DNA of 64,000 nt, taken from Chiridota heheva (Eukaryota > Echinodermata > Holothuroidea > Apodida > Chiridotidae). The translations under genes and the position numbers were made by a program. Under the pieces are notes generated by a model, which ran no database searches, was not told where the DNA came from, and saw nothing but the letters and a program-made list of their open reading frames with translations. Positions 44,190 to 55,988 of this stretch are shown in pieces. Where the stretch lies: the NCBI GenBank assembly GCA_020152595.1, contig JAIGNY010004599.1, positions 62,001 to 126,000 of the forward strand. The letters run 5' to 3'. The first letter of the stretch is position 1. Every line of letters begins with the position of its first letter.

Positions 44190-47100
44190 TTTTTACGGCT
44201 CGTTGTAGAGCCATTGGATTACTTTTACGGGTCCATTTGGGTCCGTACGGCTCTGGTAATCGCTTCCATACGGCCCCATGGCTTGTTTCCACGGCCCCCG
44301 TAAGGGTCTGTAACACAGCCCTACGGCTCCGTATGGGTCATGGGACGGCTCCGTGAGGGTCTTTACAGTTTTGTAATCAACAACTTTTAGTTCCATATGG
44401 CACCAAAGAATGGGTCCGTACGGCTCCATAGTTCTTGGGTAATGTACAACGTAAGACAAACCCCAAAATAGACCCTTTAGCTATGAACCTACATGGTCAG
44501 GTGATAAGTAACAATCTTCACAAGGAGTATAGCATCACGAAAGCTATTTTCTTCTTGTTACCATAGCCATCAGCTATGCAGTTTCATGTCCGTGTGAGCT
44601 ACCTTCGTAAGATTTCCGCGTTGAACGTCACGGTTCCGCAAAAAATTTCACCAGCATCATGGACATGGAGGACAGGTCCCTGTATTTCAGTGCGTTACGC
44701 ACCCAGGATGCCCCGCGATGGGTTTCGTGTAAGCGCTTCCTTAGGTTACGAAGCTTAGTGGTCGGGTGATATGAAAACTATCTCCACGAGAGGCATAGCA
44801 TTATGAGAACTATTATCTCTGTGTTACGTAGTTCCATGACCGTCCGAACTACACTGATTATAGTTTTCGCATCGAACGTGATGTTCCGCTCAAATTATAA
44901 AGATATTAACGTGGTTTTACGTACAATGTACGATAACCCTGGAAGTTCCACAGCTTTACGGACCCTCTGAACGGTTCCGTACCGGTCCCTATGTCTCCAA
45001 GACATGAGTTCACGAGTCTGGGACACGGCTTTACAGGTCCATACAGTTCTGTAGCTACACTCTACAAGCCCTGGTGGCTCTGTTGTGCGGCCCCATACGG
45101 GCTCTCATGCTCTCAAAGCTTAGCCTTACACGGCTCCGGTGAACGGGCTGTTACGGCCCCACCGGACCTACACGGGATAACGTACAATGTACGATAAACC
45201 CAGGTAACACAACTTCGGGATAATGCGACCGATAGCCGCATGCTACAGAGTTCCGCGGTCATTATTCTTACTGGGACGCGTACAGGCGCGTAGCCAGGAT
45301 TTTTTTAACGGGGGTGCCTAGACCATCAGCTCTTGGTGAAGTTTGCCCTATTGTAACTGCGCTACGTCGCACCACCATGGGTTGGCGTGTAACGTATATG
45401 GAGGAAATTTTTGAAAAACGCCCCCTAGACTTGCAGGAACTGCCCCCCAAAATGGGAGAAAGTGACAATATTTTCTTCAATTTTAGTCAGTTTCCCCTGA
45501 TGAAGGTTCCTTTACCCTCTCCAATGACAAAATAATCGATTTAAGTCCCCTTGTTCTCGCATTTTCCCTTAGAAATAAAAAAAAAAAGTCAATAATAAAG
45601 GAAGTGATTTTTTCATCTTTTAAAAAAGTGTGCATGAAAGTCTGGGGGTATTTACCCCAAGGTTCTCCTGTAACTACGCTACGCGCAGGCGCGTACCCAG
45701 GATTTTTTTCTATCAGGGGTAGGCCTGGACCATCGACCCATTTTCAGAGAGAAAATTAATTCCTGTTTTATAGTATATACCGCAACTTGTGTGCGGGGGA
45801 TCATGAGGCCGCTAGGATGCGTCTTATGATTATAGATGTAAGAGGCAATCATGGCAATGATGTTAATATTTGGAACCTGGGGCATGAAAACAATGAAGAG
45901 TGACGTCACATACATCCACAGTCGTCAATGTTCATGGTTATAAACATAACTGTTTTGCACAAATACCTATTTGATATACTGAAAACAAATTACAAAATGT
46001 TCCATGTTTTTCTTTGTTCCTTTATTTACGATCTGACGATTAAAGCACTGTTCTAATACTCACTATGATAAAAGCATTTTATTTTAGAAATATCTGAAAG
46101 TCACACCACGGATTTTGCTGAGAGGACAAATAGACATTAGATTAAAAAAAAAGACTTTCACACTGACTGTCTGGCAAATCGATGACACCACTAACTAACA
46201 TACAATTTTTTTCAAAATGAAAGCCCTCCTGTGGTATTCCTTTTTTTAAAGGTATTTCCGTTGTAAGCGAAAACTTTTTTTGTTTTTTTTTTTTTGCGAA
46301 GGGAGGGGGGGCCTAGACCCCCCAGGCCCCCCTCTGGCTACGCGCTTGAACTATAGTGTTCGACGGCAGTCCCCCACACGTAGCCAGCAGCTATGCTGCT
46401 TCGTGGTTAACATACAAACAGAGTTAAAGGTATATACCAGCAGCGCAACTGCGTGGTAAGTGACCAGGAGCTACAGGGTTCCGAGGCTGTTATTCTTACC
46501 GGGACACATACTGAGTACGCCGGTAGTCCCCCCTTCCCCACGCAGCTACCAGCTTTGTAGCTCCGTAGTGAAACAAACAGAGTATATGGCTCGTATAGCT
46601 TGCGTAGCACGTTAACTCCTCCGTATCCTATACGGCTCCAGTATATTTTTAGCTATTCCAACAGGAACGCGTACCGAGTACGACTTTACTCCCTCACACG
46701 GAGCCACTTACTCAGTGGCCCCGTGTTAAATAGAAGTATACTGAGGTAACGACTCATGTAACAGATGTAGTACGTTAATGCTAAACCCAGACCATTCTTT
46801 TGTACTGATAGCTATTACGTTAGGGGCATGCACCAGTACCAGTTGTCCCCCTTGCGTAGCCACTAGCTTTGTTGCTCCGTGGTGAGCAGAGGTAAACTGG
46901 GCCGAGGGTCAGTGGAATTTACTGGTGTTAACGACTCATACAATTGACATAGTACGTTAAAGCCCCTGTCAAAATTAACTCCATAAAGGATACTTTTCTT
47001 GACATGGGTAGCCTTTTGATAGACAATCTCACGATCGGGGTAGCTATGTTTATACTATACTTTAACACCTTAAAGCAGTTCAACACGGCTTGCAGCTTTA

Positions 47101-47560
47101 CTGCCTGTTAGTTAACTACCTGTACAGACATACGGTATTAGTTTTCCCCACATTTGTAGCCATAGGCTCTGCAGTTCCAAGGTTGTAACTATACGTTGTA
47201 CGTTAACACCTTTTTCAATCAACTTCATAGACAAGTTTCGCTGTTGATAGGAGTGGCCTAGAGCTACACAATTCCGCAACTGCTACAGTTTTTAGACACC
47301 TCTTCGGAGCCGTAGACAATGTCTTACGGCTCCGCGGTCTTGGTTAGCAGCCCTTTTTGTATACATTTTATATTAACGGTCTGCCTTTTTATTCGCTAAC
47401 CATTGGTTTAGTTCAGTAAAGTTTAAACAAACTTTGCTCAGGGTCAGCAGTCTTATCTGCCACATTGCTCCTCAATCACCGGGGCTCCATAGCTCCGCTG
47501 TTGTACGAGTTTTTTACAGAATTAACAGCCTGTAAAGTGTACGACGTTCGTTAACCCTAA
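44190..47560. repeat. Degenerate GC-richer repeat field rich in TACGG/CCGTA words
   Basis: Recurring words TACGGCTCC, CCGTACGG, GGGTCCGTA, GTAGCCACnAGCTnTG, GCTCCGTGGT and GTACGTTAA occur over ~3.3 kb on both strands without a fixed short period. One longer match is the segment CTACAGRGTTCCGMGG...ATTCTTACYGGGAC, at 45243 and again at 46470. Composition differs from the AT-rich surroundings. No reading frame exceeds ~90 codons. It may be a very diverged satellite or the remains of several old elements. Confidence 0.55.
45283..46348. mobile_element. Two joined hAT-like non-autonomous copies
   Basis: 45283-45686 begins CAGGCGCGTAGCCAGGATTT and matches, inverted, the right end of the 25225-27281 element for ~350 bases (CCATGGGTTGGCGTGTAACG, GGGAGAAAGTGACAATATTT). 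A second start, CAGGCGCGTACCCAGGATTT, occurs at 45687, and the far end CTGGCTACGCGCTTG closes at 46348, preceded by a sequence inverted relative to 25225-25350. The 8-bp flanks do not match, so one copy is truncated or the pair inserted in steps. Confidence 0.72.
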
Positions 47561-49226
47561 GTTAGAATTATCTTATCAGTGCTCTCAGCCTAATGACTCT
47601 CTCAGCTCAACGGCATTTCACCCTGGGCGTTTCGCCGACGTTCGGCATTTCACTCCTTTCTCTCCCCCAGTTCTCTCCACAACAGAGCAGGTCCCAGAGT
47701 AGGGACAGAGAATGAAGCGGGGAGCTCTTATGGGAAGAATTTAGTTTCATCCATGGGAGGACGTTTCCTTCCTTCATGTACCTCTTTATGTCCAGACTTC
47801 CATCTTGGAACATACAGGCCGTGAAGGAGAAGCTGTTGCCTCCCACACACCACTGGCCATCAGTGACAGATGCATATTTTCGACACCGCCAGATTTGGCG
47901 AGTCATGGAGAGGATGGTGTTGAAGTCTACCCTCAGGCTGAAGATGGTCTCATTCATACCTCCGTTTTACATGTTTAGTCGGTGGCCACCTTCGTTCGGT
48001 GGTGGTGCGGACGCTCCCACCTGTTGTGAGGAACGAAGCTTCCACCCGTCAGACTTTCACCGTCAGTGCCGATGGATGAGTCTTGATCGAGGTAGGGCTC
48101 ATTTCATGTGACCCCCTATGATAGAAACTTGGACAGGTACTTAGCCTTTTACACAGGCAGTATGCCGGGCATTTTTCACCTTTTACCGTTAGTGCTGAGC
48201 AAGGCAGTTCAAATTCACGCCTGACTTTACACCACTGTTGTGGTCTCCTTTTCGAACAGATAGGAACAAGCTCCAAGAGTTTCTGGAATCCTTCCTCTCG
48301 TCTCGGCGCAAGACGAACTATGCCAGCCTCAAGGCCGCTCACCTCAGACTACAAGAACATGATCACAATCGTCTCGCTTCAGTGGAACCCCCAAAAATGG
48401 GCGTGCTTCCCATAGGTGACCAAAGCGATTAGGACCTTATTCGGTCTCCTGGTCGTAGGTCTGTCTGCATCCGGGACGATCGCAAGCTATCAATTCTTTG
48501 CGTCTTTTCTCCTGACCCGTGGGTTTCAGGGTTAATTTATTTACTTTCAAAAGGACTCACTATGTGAGTTACGTTTTCCGCCTTTCACGCTAGTAAACCG
48601 AGTATGCTAAGTAAGGCGACGTACAATTGATAGCGCCCACTTTGCCCGGCCAACTGCGGTTCCCTCAAGTGCTCAAGACCTTGCAGGCTTCCCGTACGAG
48701 CCTCTGGTCAGGGACCACTTTTGTGTTTTTCCCGGGCTCCGGCAAAGTGCATCACATTCCCAGAGCACTTCGTTTGGTGGTGTGGCCTTAGTCGGCCTAT
48801 CCTCAAGGCCTTTCTGAGGAGTTGTTCATCCCCCTCCCAGTTTTGGAGGTGGGCCCTCTCTCAGACTTGATGCAATCACGGGCTCTGGGATAGCTTACAG
48901 CCATCCACTGAGGTTTTCCAGGGTTGCATCCACCTGATAACAGACATTCCCTTCCTGTGTCCATTGTTTGACAATTGTCACATGTACATCTTGAAAAGTA
49001 AAAAGAAGATCATTTTTACATGTACCCATGTAAAGTAATGATGTTTATTTGTTTTGTTATACTTATCATTTGTGAGTACATTTGCAGATTAAGAGCTTCA
49101 TCAAAATAATAGCTTCATGTAGCAATCTTTCACAAGTGAAAATAAAAAATGATATGAAAAAGTTCCGTTTAAAAGAAAGCAATGAAAAATAATGAAAAGA
49201 ACAAAATTATGATTCGTTTCAACCTC
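47561..49226. other. Unidentified GC-richer segment
   Basis: Base composition is more even than the surroundings, and frames of 64-116 codons occur on both strands (47607-47957 minus, 47776-48111 plus, 48238-48432 plus). None has a recognised domain. It could be an old retroelement body. From ~49000 it becomes AT-rich. Confidence 0.35.
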
Positions 49227-49946
49227 GTATTGTAAAATGTTTACTATTGTTTGAACCTCATATCTGTGGAATGTTTACTATCGTTTAATTCAACCTTGTA
49301 TCTGTGGAATGTTTACTATCGTTTAATTGAAGCTCATATCTGTGGAATGTTTACTATCGTTTGAACCTCATATCTGTGGAATGTTTACTATCGTTTCAAC
49401 CTCATATCTGTGGAATGTTTACTATCGCTTGAACCGCATATCTGTGGAATGTTTACTATCGCTTGAACCTCATATCTGTGGAATGTTTACTATCGTTTCA
49501 ACCTCATATCTGTGGAATGTTTACTATCGCTTGAACCTCATATCTGTGGAATGTTTACTATCGTTTCAACCTCATATCTGTGGAATGTTTACTATCGTTT
49601 CAACCTCATATCTGTGGAATGTTTACTATCGTTTGAACCTCGTATCTGTGGAATGTTTACTATCGTTTGAACCTCATATCTGTGGAATGTTTACTATCGC
49701 TTAATTGAAGCTCATATCTGTGGAATGTTTATTATCGTTTCAACCTCGTATCTGTGGAATGTTTACTATCGTTTCAACCTCATATCTGTGGAATGTTTAC
49801 TATCGTTTGAACCTCATATCTGTGGAATGTTTACTATCGTTTGAACCTTGTATCTGTGGAATGTTTACTATCGTTTCAACCTCATATCTGTGGAATGTTT
49901 ACTATCGTTTCAAGCTCATATCTGTCACGGTGGAATGTTTACTATA
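49227..49946. repeat. 34-bp minisatellite, ~21 copies
   Basis: Unit contains ATATCTGTGGAATGTTTACT followed by ATCGTTTGAACCTC. Copies alternate mainly at TTGAACC/TTCAACC, and TTAATTGAAG insertions recur (49284, 49326, 49703). Open frames are repeat artefacts. Confidence 0.96.
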
Positions 49947-50563
49947 AGAAAAGACACATTATTTACATTACACTTCTATGATACTTGGTTCAATTAATGA
50001 ATGGTGTGTCTAAATCATGTCAGAACTATTTTAAGTGATATTTTATAGATGATTTTTGTTCTCATATGATCAAAGGAGGTTGAACATTCCATGAGGATAT
50101 GAGAGCGTACTGAACAGCAGCCTTAAATTTTACGTTTGAACAAATTTGAAAGATGAAATGTAAAAAATGATCTGGTAATTGGTAAGGTAAAACCAATCCA
50201 TCCTTTATAAAAGACAATTGTTAACCTCAGCAATTATCTGATTTTCACCACTCATCTTGATTTAGCTTAAACTTGCTTGCTGTATCATCAATAAATTTAC
50301 ACTAGTTTGTATGCCTACTGCAGTAGGCTTGAATAATTGTATTGTGTAATATGGTTTAGTCGGGTGTCCCCTAAAGATAACACAATTAAATTTGGTAAAG
50401 AATGTTGCCATACAGATAAAACCCATCAACAATTGTGTTCGCCAAAATCGTAGTAAATATGTTTGTTTTTGATAGTTATCATACTGAGCTGCAATGATCC
50501 CTCAAGAACTTACGAGATGAGCCTAGGTACTACTACAGTATGTTTTGTAGTACTACAGTAGTA
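49947..50563. other. Unassigned intron sequence
   Basis: AT-rich, no feature except GTACTACAGTA repeats near 50528-50560. Confidence 0.45.
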
Positions 50564-50764
50564 TTAGGCTAGCTCGAGATTCCTCTGAGTGTTGATGGTA
50601 TTGATATTCCTCCAGTGTTGATGGTGTTGATATTCCTCTAGTGTTGATAAAAATGATATCCTTCAGTCTTATCAATACATCGTTGAGATTTGCTTTTGTT
50701 TTGAATTGACACCATCCACATTTTATCATCATCAAAGCTAAAGGAATCTCGAGCTAGGGCCTAA
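50564..50764. mobile_element. ~200-bp MITE with inverted ends
   Basis: The left end TTAGGCTAGCTCGAGATTCC matches the inverted right end (GGAATCTCGAGCTAGGGCCTAA) apart from two or three bases. The interior contains GTGTTGATGGT repeats and no coding potential. Target duplication is probably TTA/TA. Confidence 0.75.
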
Positions 50765-51534
50765 TAACAAACAAATGAAAAATGTCAAAAAACAAAAATT
50801 GTATGAAAACGGATGCCCAACCCACTGTCAGAGGAAACCAAACAAACGTTTCAGTATTTTTTGCAAAATTACTGTGTGAGGCTTTACTAGCTGTCTCTTG
50901 ACCTTACCCAGGGTTTTAATTTTCATTGCGGAGGAGGGGGATTAATTTTCGCCAAAAGAATAAAAAACTTGTGAAAACACGCATAATCAAGAAGTATCTC
51001 ACCATGTATTAACAGTTTGCTGGAGTCTCTCGATGCGAACATTGTCGAATTCTTCAGCCTCTTGTGGGATGTTGTGCATTGCCTTCCAGCTCAAATTGGT
51101 ATGGGGCAAGGCTGAGAATCTCACCTACCTCTCCATCAGAATCATTTGATTCTCCTTCATTATAACTTGTGGAAAAACATTCTAATACAAGATTTATCCG
51201 CTATCAGATAAAGAACTGGAAGAAGATCTGGAAGAAAGCATTTTGTCCGTTGCCATTATCGCAAGAAAGTATGCCTACACAAGTGTTTATGTGCCTCCAG
51301 CTATGCCTTACACCCGAACTTACGTTACAGGCTTATCTGTCACTTGACAAATATTTTCATTGCTAGCTACAAATCGTGTGAATTTGATGCACATTTCTCT
51401 CGATATTTGCTCCAATTTTCATGATTTTTGGGAGCTGATATTATAATCATGTGAGTTTATATTACTAGAAGTTATTATTTTCAGTTTTAAGTCAAAATTG
51501 ATGGCAATGTCATGCACTCTTTAAAGTATTGAAC
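50765..51534. other. Unassigned intron sequence
   Basis: No gene or repeat recognised. Confidence 0.45.
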
Positions 51535-52975
51535 CTGCTCACCTATTCTGCCATTGTGCCATGATCACCTATTCTACCATTGTGCCATGATCACCTATTC
51601 TGCCATTGTGCCATGATCACCTATTCTACTATTGTGGCAGGATCACCTATTCTACCATTGTGCCATGATTACCTTTTCTACCATTGTGCCATGATCACTT
51701 ATACTACCATTGTGACATGGTCATCTATTTTACCATTGTGCCATGATCATGTAATCTACCATTGTGCCATGATCACTTATACTACCATTGTGACATGGTC
51801 ACCTATTCTACCACTGCCATGATCACCTATTCTACCATTGTGCCATAATCACTTATACTACCATTGTGACATGGTCATCTATTTTACCATTGTGCCATGA
51901 TCTATCCACCATTGTGCCATGATCACCCATTGTGACATGGTCACCATTCTGCCATGATCACCTATTCTACCATTGTGCCATAATCACTTATACTACCATT
52001 GTGACATGGTCATCTATATCACCTATTCTACCTTTGTGCCATGATCACTACTGTTTTCTACCATTGTGCCATGATCACCTATTCTACCATTGTGCCATGA
52101 TCACCTATTCTACCATTGTGTCATGATTACCTATTCTACCATTGTGACATGGTCACCTATTCTACCATTGTGTCATGATTACCTATTCTACCATTGTGCC
52201 ATGATCACAACTGTATTCTACCATTGTGCCATGATCATGTATTCCACACTGTGCCATGATCACCTATTTTACCACTGGGCCATGATCACCTATTCTACCA
52301 TTGACATGGTCACCTATTCTACCACTGCCATGATCACCTATTCTACCTTTGTGCCATGATTACTACTGTATTCTACCATTGTGCCATGATCACCTATTCT
52401 ACCATTGTGTCATGATCACCTATTCTACCATTGTGCCATGATCACCTATTCTACCATTGTGCCATGATCACCTATTCTACCATTGTGTCATGATTACCTA
52501 TTCTACCATTGTGCCATGATCACAACTGTATTCTACCATTGTGCCATGATCATGTATTCCACACTGTGCCATGATCACCTATTCTACCACTGGGCCATGA
52601 TCACCTATTCTACCATTGTGACATGGTCACCTATTCTACCACTGCCATGATCACCTATTCTACCATTGTGCCATGATTACTACTGTATTCTACCATTGTG
52701 GCATGATCACCTATTCTACCATTGTGCCATGATCACCTATTCTACCTTTGTGCCATGATCACCTATTCTACCATTGTGCCATGATCACCTATTCTACCTT
52801 TGTGCCATGATCACTACTGTATTCTACCATTGTGCCATAATCACCTATTCTACCATTGTGTCATGATTACCTATTCTACCATTGTGGCATGATCATCTAT
52901 TTTACCATTGTGTCATGATTACCTATTCTACCATTGTGGCATGATCACGTATTATACCATTATGCCATGATTGAC
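51535..52975. repeat. 26-bp minisatellite, ~55 copies
   Basis: Unit contains CTACCATTGTGCCATGATCA followed by CCTATT. Variants: GTGACATGGTCA, CACTGCCATGATCA (short), and inserted ACTACTGTATT or ACAACTGTATT. Larger blocks of several units recur (for example the run through ATCATGTATTCCACACTGTG at ~52235 and ~52545), so segmental duplication acted within the array. It ends 257 bases before exon 2. Confidence 0.96.
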
Positions 52976-53232
52976 TTATGTGTGCTTTCCCTGGCAGATG
53001 TGCCTAAAAGTGTAAAATCAGGTATATGATATTTACAGATCCCTGGTAAAGCAAATCAAATTTTCAAAATAACAGTCGAACACACAACATACAGTATATA
53101 ACCACAAAAATTGGAATTGTCTCCAAATGTACCATATTAATTAAACAATGTTAAACATAAAGAGATACTGTACATATACATTATTTTCATGTTAAATAGT
53201 TGAAAGCTTGTTCATATTTCTTTCTTTTGCAG

Positions 53233-53459
53233 GAACACCATTGTTTGTCGGTGTTGCATTCAGTCCGATATCGGTGCTTAATTTTGTATCAGAGAAGCTT
53301 GGCAATCTTTTTTCAAACTATTACAGGGTCTTGCTCATCATTGCTGGAGGCTTGCCTGTTTCTTATGCCATCTTCTGGCTGCTCTACAACCTTTTTCCTG
53401 CAGTGCAGTCATTCTTCACATTTTGCTACTCGTGCATTGCGGCTTTGGAATCAATATGG
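53233..53459 (+). CDS. TMEM245: TMEM245 homolog, coding exon 2
   Basis: Acceptor CTTTTGCAG at 53224-53232, donor GG|GTAAGTG at 53460. The 227-base exon completes the split codon from exon 1 as Gly and reads TPLFVGVAFSPISVLNFVSE, then RVLLIIAGGLPVSYAIFWLL and SFFTFCYSCIAALESIW, giving one or two further membrane helices. Exon 1 plus 2 totals 507 bases (169 codons), so exon 3 starts in phase 0. The hydrophobic pattern and position suit the second membrane unit of TMEM245. Confidence 0.82.
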
Positions 53460-53516
53460 GTAAGTGTTATCCTCAGCAATTTCTAATTGCAAGTTTTGTT
53501 TCATATTTAGTACAAT

Positions 53517-54010
53517 CATGATGTTAGCTAGTGTGTACATGTCCATGGTATAAAAACGTTGAATTTCATCAATAAACACAGTGAATGTGGCTTAGTATGA
53601 TTTTGCTGAAAAGAACTTGTAAACATGATATCTCAAGAACAATAAACTAGATTCATGTCTTATGTGGTACACAGACACTGTGCTCCAATAATTTCGGTGG
53701 TGATATCATGCATACTTAATGAGTAAGCTGGGCATAATGTAAAAAAATTTAAATGCTCATATTTGAACAACTGCACATCTGTATTTTGATATTTGGTGTG
53801 TACTGTAAATGTTCATGGTATAAAAACTTTTAATTTCATAACCATACAGTAATATCTATAGTGTGTGGGCCTTAACATGATTTGCTGAAAAGAGCTTACA
53901 TGTAATGAAAATATCTCGAGAAAATACATTGGATTCGGGTCATATGTAGCACACAGACGGCCCATGACCTGTTCATATTCTATAGTGTTTTTAGTGGTCA
54001 TCCATGTTGG
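53517..54010. repeat. Two degenerate copies of a ~300-bp dispersed repeat
   Basis: CATGGTATAAAAACGTTGAATTT...GTGAATGTGGCTTAGTATGATT...GAAAAGAACTTGTAAACATG recurs at ~53812-53900. The same words appear at 56070-57010 and, inverted, at 57700-58230. Confidence 0.7.
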
Positions 54011-54789
54011 GCTGGATAGATAGACCATATGCTCAGACAAGACTTGTACATGTCCTACAGTGGAACCTCAAGGGAAGGGAAACTCGGGGTGTGACACAGA
54101 GCAAGACATGAAATCAGCAGGTTACATCGGGTAGAGAGACTTTCCCAAGACGGGTCAAATTTGAAATTTTTTATCACTGTTCCACGGAACAGTGTTTTCT
54201 TTTAAAATACTGTTCTGGATCAAATTTCACTGTTCCAACATTTTTGTGAATAAAAAGCAAATTCTTTGCTTTAAAATGAACTTAAAATATATGATACACC
54301 TCTAAAATAGAACTCTTACACCATTATTTATTAACCCCCTCTTGGCACTTTTGACTGACTGTCGTGGTGCCATTAAACATCAACATACCAAACCAAACCT
54401 TAAAATATACACCTTTTTTGTCATAATATACCTGTAAGAGGAAAAGTATAAAAATAATAGTCATAAAGCTGCTGCGCACATGTTAAAATTCTAAAGCAAG
54501 TAAGGCTATAACACGTATCGTGTGTACAAGTAGCGGAATTCATGATACTTGCATTAGTTAACTCATGCAAACACAGTATCAGGGGTGCAAGTGAGACAAC
54601 AAATTATTTTGAAGATTATGAGTATACAAATTATTTCGTCTTCGGCAAACGATGTGGAGGGGTGAGGGGAGGGTTCAATTTGACCATACCCCGTACTGGA
54701 AAACATATTTTCCCCAAAAAAATAAAAAGCATTAGGGAGAAAAATGAATTCATGGGGATGTTTGAATAAAAACATATGCTTCTGACAGT
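54011..54789. other. Unassigned intron 2 sequence
   Basis: No gene recognised. A local inverted word pair (CACTGTTCCACGGAACAGTG) forms a near-perfect palindrome at ~54176. Confidence 0.45.
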
Positions 54790-54954
54790 ATTAAGAGGAG
54801 CCTATCCAGTCATTGACCAATCAGGAGCCAGTATTCCTAATTTTGATGAATTTTGATGAAAAAAAAAACACTATCATAAATATTCATAGCCTATGCAAAT
54901 TAGGTGGAATACTGGCTCCTGATTGGTCAATGACTGGCTAGACTCCTCCTAATT
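54790..54954. mobile_element. Hairpin MITE, ~165 bp
   Basis: The left arm, from TTAAGAGGAGCC through GTCATTGACCAATCAGGAGC and CAGTATTCCTAAT, is inverted at 54890-54954 (GGAATACTGGCTCCTGATTG, GTCAATGACTGG, CTCCTCCTAA). The arms are ~55 bp and nearly identical; the centre is AT-rich. Confidence 0.8.
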
Positions 54955-55061
54955 TACCACATGACTGAAGGTTGTCGAATCTTTTGGAGGGAAGTGGATA
55001 AACACAATTTACACACACACACAAGATCTTAATTTAATGTTTTCTTTTTTATATTTGTGGT

Positions 55062-55077
55062 GGCTCTTATAAGAGCC
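55062..55077 (-). promoter_or_regulatory. Histone-mRNA-type 3' stem-loop
   Basis: Read on the minus strand: CCAAA, then GGCTCTTATAAGAGCC, then ACCACA. The 6-bp stem GGCTCT/AGAGCC with a four-base TATA loop and the CCAAA/ACCA flanks match the metazoan replication-dependent histone stem-loop (loop UHUH). A purine-rich AAAAAAGAAAAC follows ~10 bases later, where the U7 snRNA-binding element normally sits. It lies 32 bases after the stop of the reading frame ending at 55110, the normal histone spacing, but that frame is not a histone. Confidence 0.6.
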
Positions 55078-55109
55078 TTTGGGTTTTCATCGATTGACTG
55101 ATTGATCTG

Positions 55110-55469
55110 CTACTGTCCTCCTCTGGTGGCTCCCTGCTGTCCTCCAATGACTCCCTGGTGTTCACCTTTGTCGGTATCTTTTTTTGATTCTGCAGGGGTC
55201 TCGTGTTCTTTTGCTATGTCAAAAGCAGCAACGTGAAAGTCCCATATGCTACCCCAACAAGTTGACATGTCTTGGTAAGCATCGACAATGGCTGCTGTAA
55301 TAACATCGCCTTCTACAGGATGAAACTTGTCTTTGAAAGGTTCTAAACAGTTGCATCTGTTTTCGAGGTGCTCCTATAACTTTATAGTAGTCGATAGGTC
55401 CAGAGCTCCATTTTCTCAGGAGTTCCAACATTACCTTGGCTAAGACTTCCCACTCCATGATGTGAAGTT
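55110..55469 (-). pseudogene. Unknown short gene or last exon ending before a histone-type stem-loop
   Basis: An ATG at 55458 (MEWEVLAKVMLELLRKWSSG) lies 11 bases inside a possible splice acceptor (TTCTTATTTAG). The frame stays open to 55249. From about 55365 the next frame looks better: ENRCNCLEPFKDKFHPVEGD, AAIVDAYQDMSTCWGSIWDF, then a Lys/Glu/Gly-rich tail to TAG at 55110. One base appears lost between the two parts. Helical N-terminus and Cys/Trp-containing second half; no family recognised. It is antisense to TMEM245 within intron 2. It could be a decayed mobile-element gene or a retained gene with a sequencing indel. Confidence 0.4.
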
Positions 55470-55988
55470 CTAAATAAGAATGAAAAGAATTTACATGAAA
55501 TAATTAACAAGCCATTAACATTACCTATCGATAACCAGCCTGAAGGCTGGCTCGATTTACATGTCAGGTTAATAAATCAAGTTTGCTCAATTTATGTGTT
55601 TTGTTTCGATCTCTTTGACCAATCAGAGGCCAGAAAGGTATGATGTCGTTTGAGTTGGTGGCGCTCTTTTGTAGAAAGAAAAAGCCAGAAAGGTTTGGTG
55701 GCACTCTTTTGAAGAAAAAAAAAACCAAAAAGATTTGGTGGCCTCTTTTAAAGGGAAAAAAAAAAAGAGGTTTTTTTAAATGACGCCACAGAACAAACAA
55801 GGACGATAAGCATAAACATGCACGATACAATAAAATGATAAGAAAATTGACACAACAAACGATAAGAATAAATATGGACGTTACAAACAATTATGGACGA
55901 TACAAACGATAAATATTACAAACAGTTATAAAATATGTATGTAACAAAGAGTGTCTTGAATCATTTTTCTCTTTCTTATACCTGTGAT
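55470..55988. other. AT-rich spacer between the two stem-loops
   Basis: A 108-codon minus frame (55564-55890) is hydrophobic but arises from A/T-rich repeats (GGTTTGGTGGCACTCTTTTG three times at ~55650-55760). No gene supported. Confidence 0.45.

Noticed and set aside
44193..44459. 88-codon minus-strand ORF in the TACGG-rich field
   Set aside because: Composition-driven; the Tyr-Gly-Pro pattern follows from the TACGG repeats.
47607..48432. Overlapping ORFs as a host gene
   Set aside because: Frames on both strands, no recognised domain, no splice pattern; kept only as an unidentified segment.
49327..52359. Repetitive ORFs at 49.3-49.9 and 51.6-52.4 kb
   Set aside because: Open only because the 34-bp and 26-bp units lack stops in those frames.
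54176..54196. Palindrome CACTGTTCCACGGAACAGTG as a hormone-receptor site
   Set aside because: A single palindrome in an intron without context is weak evidence for a regulatory element.
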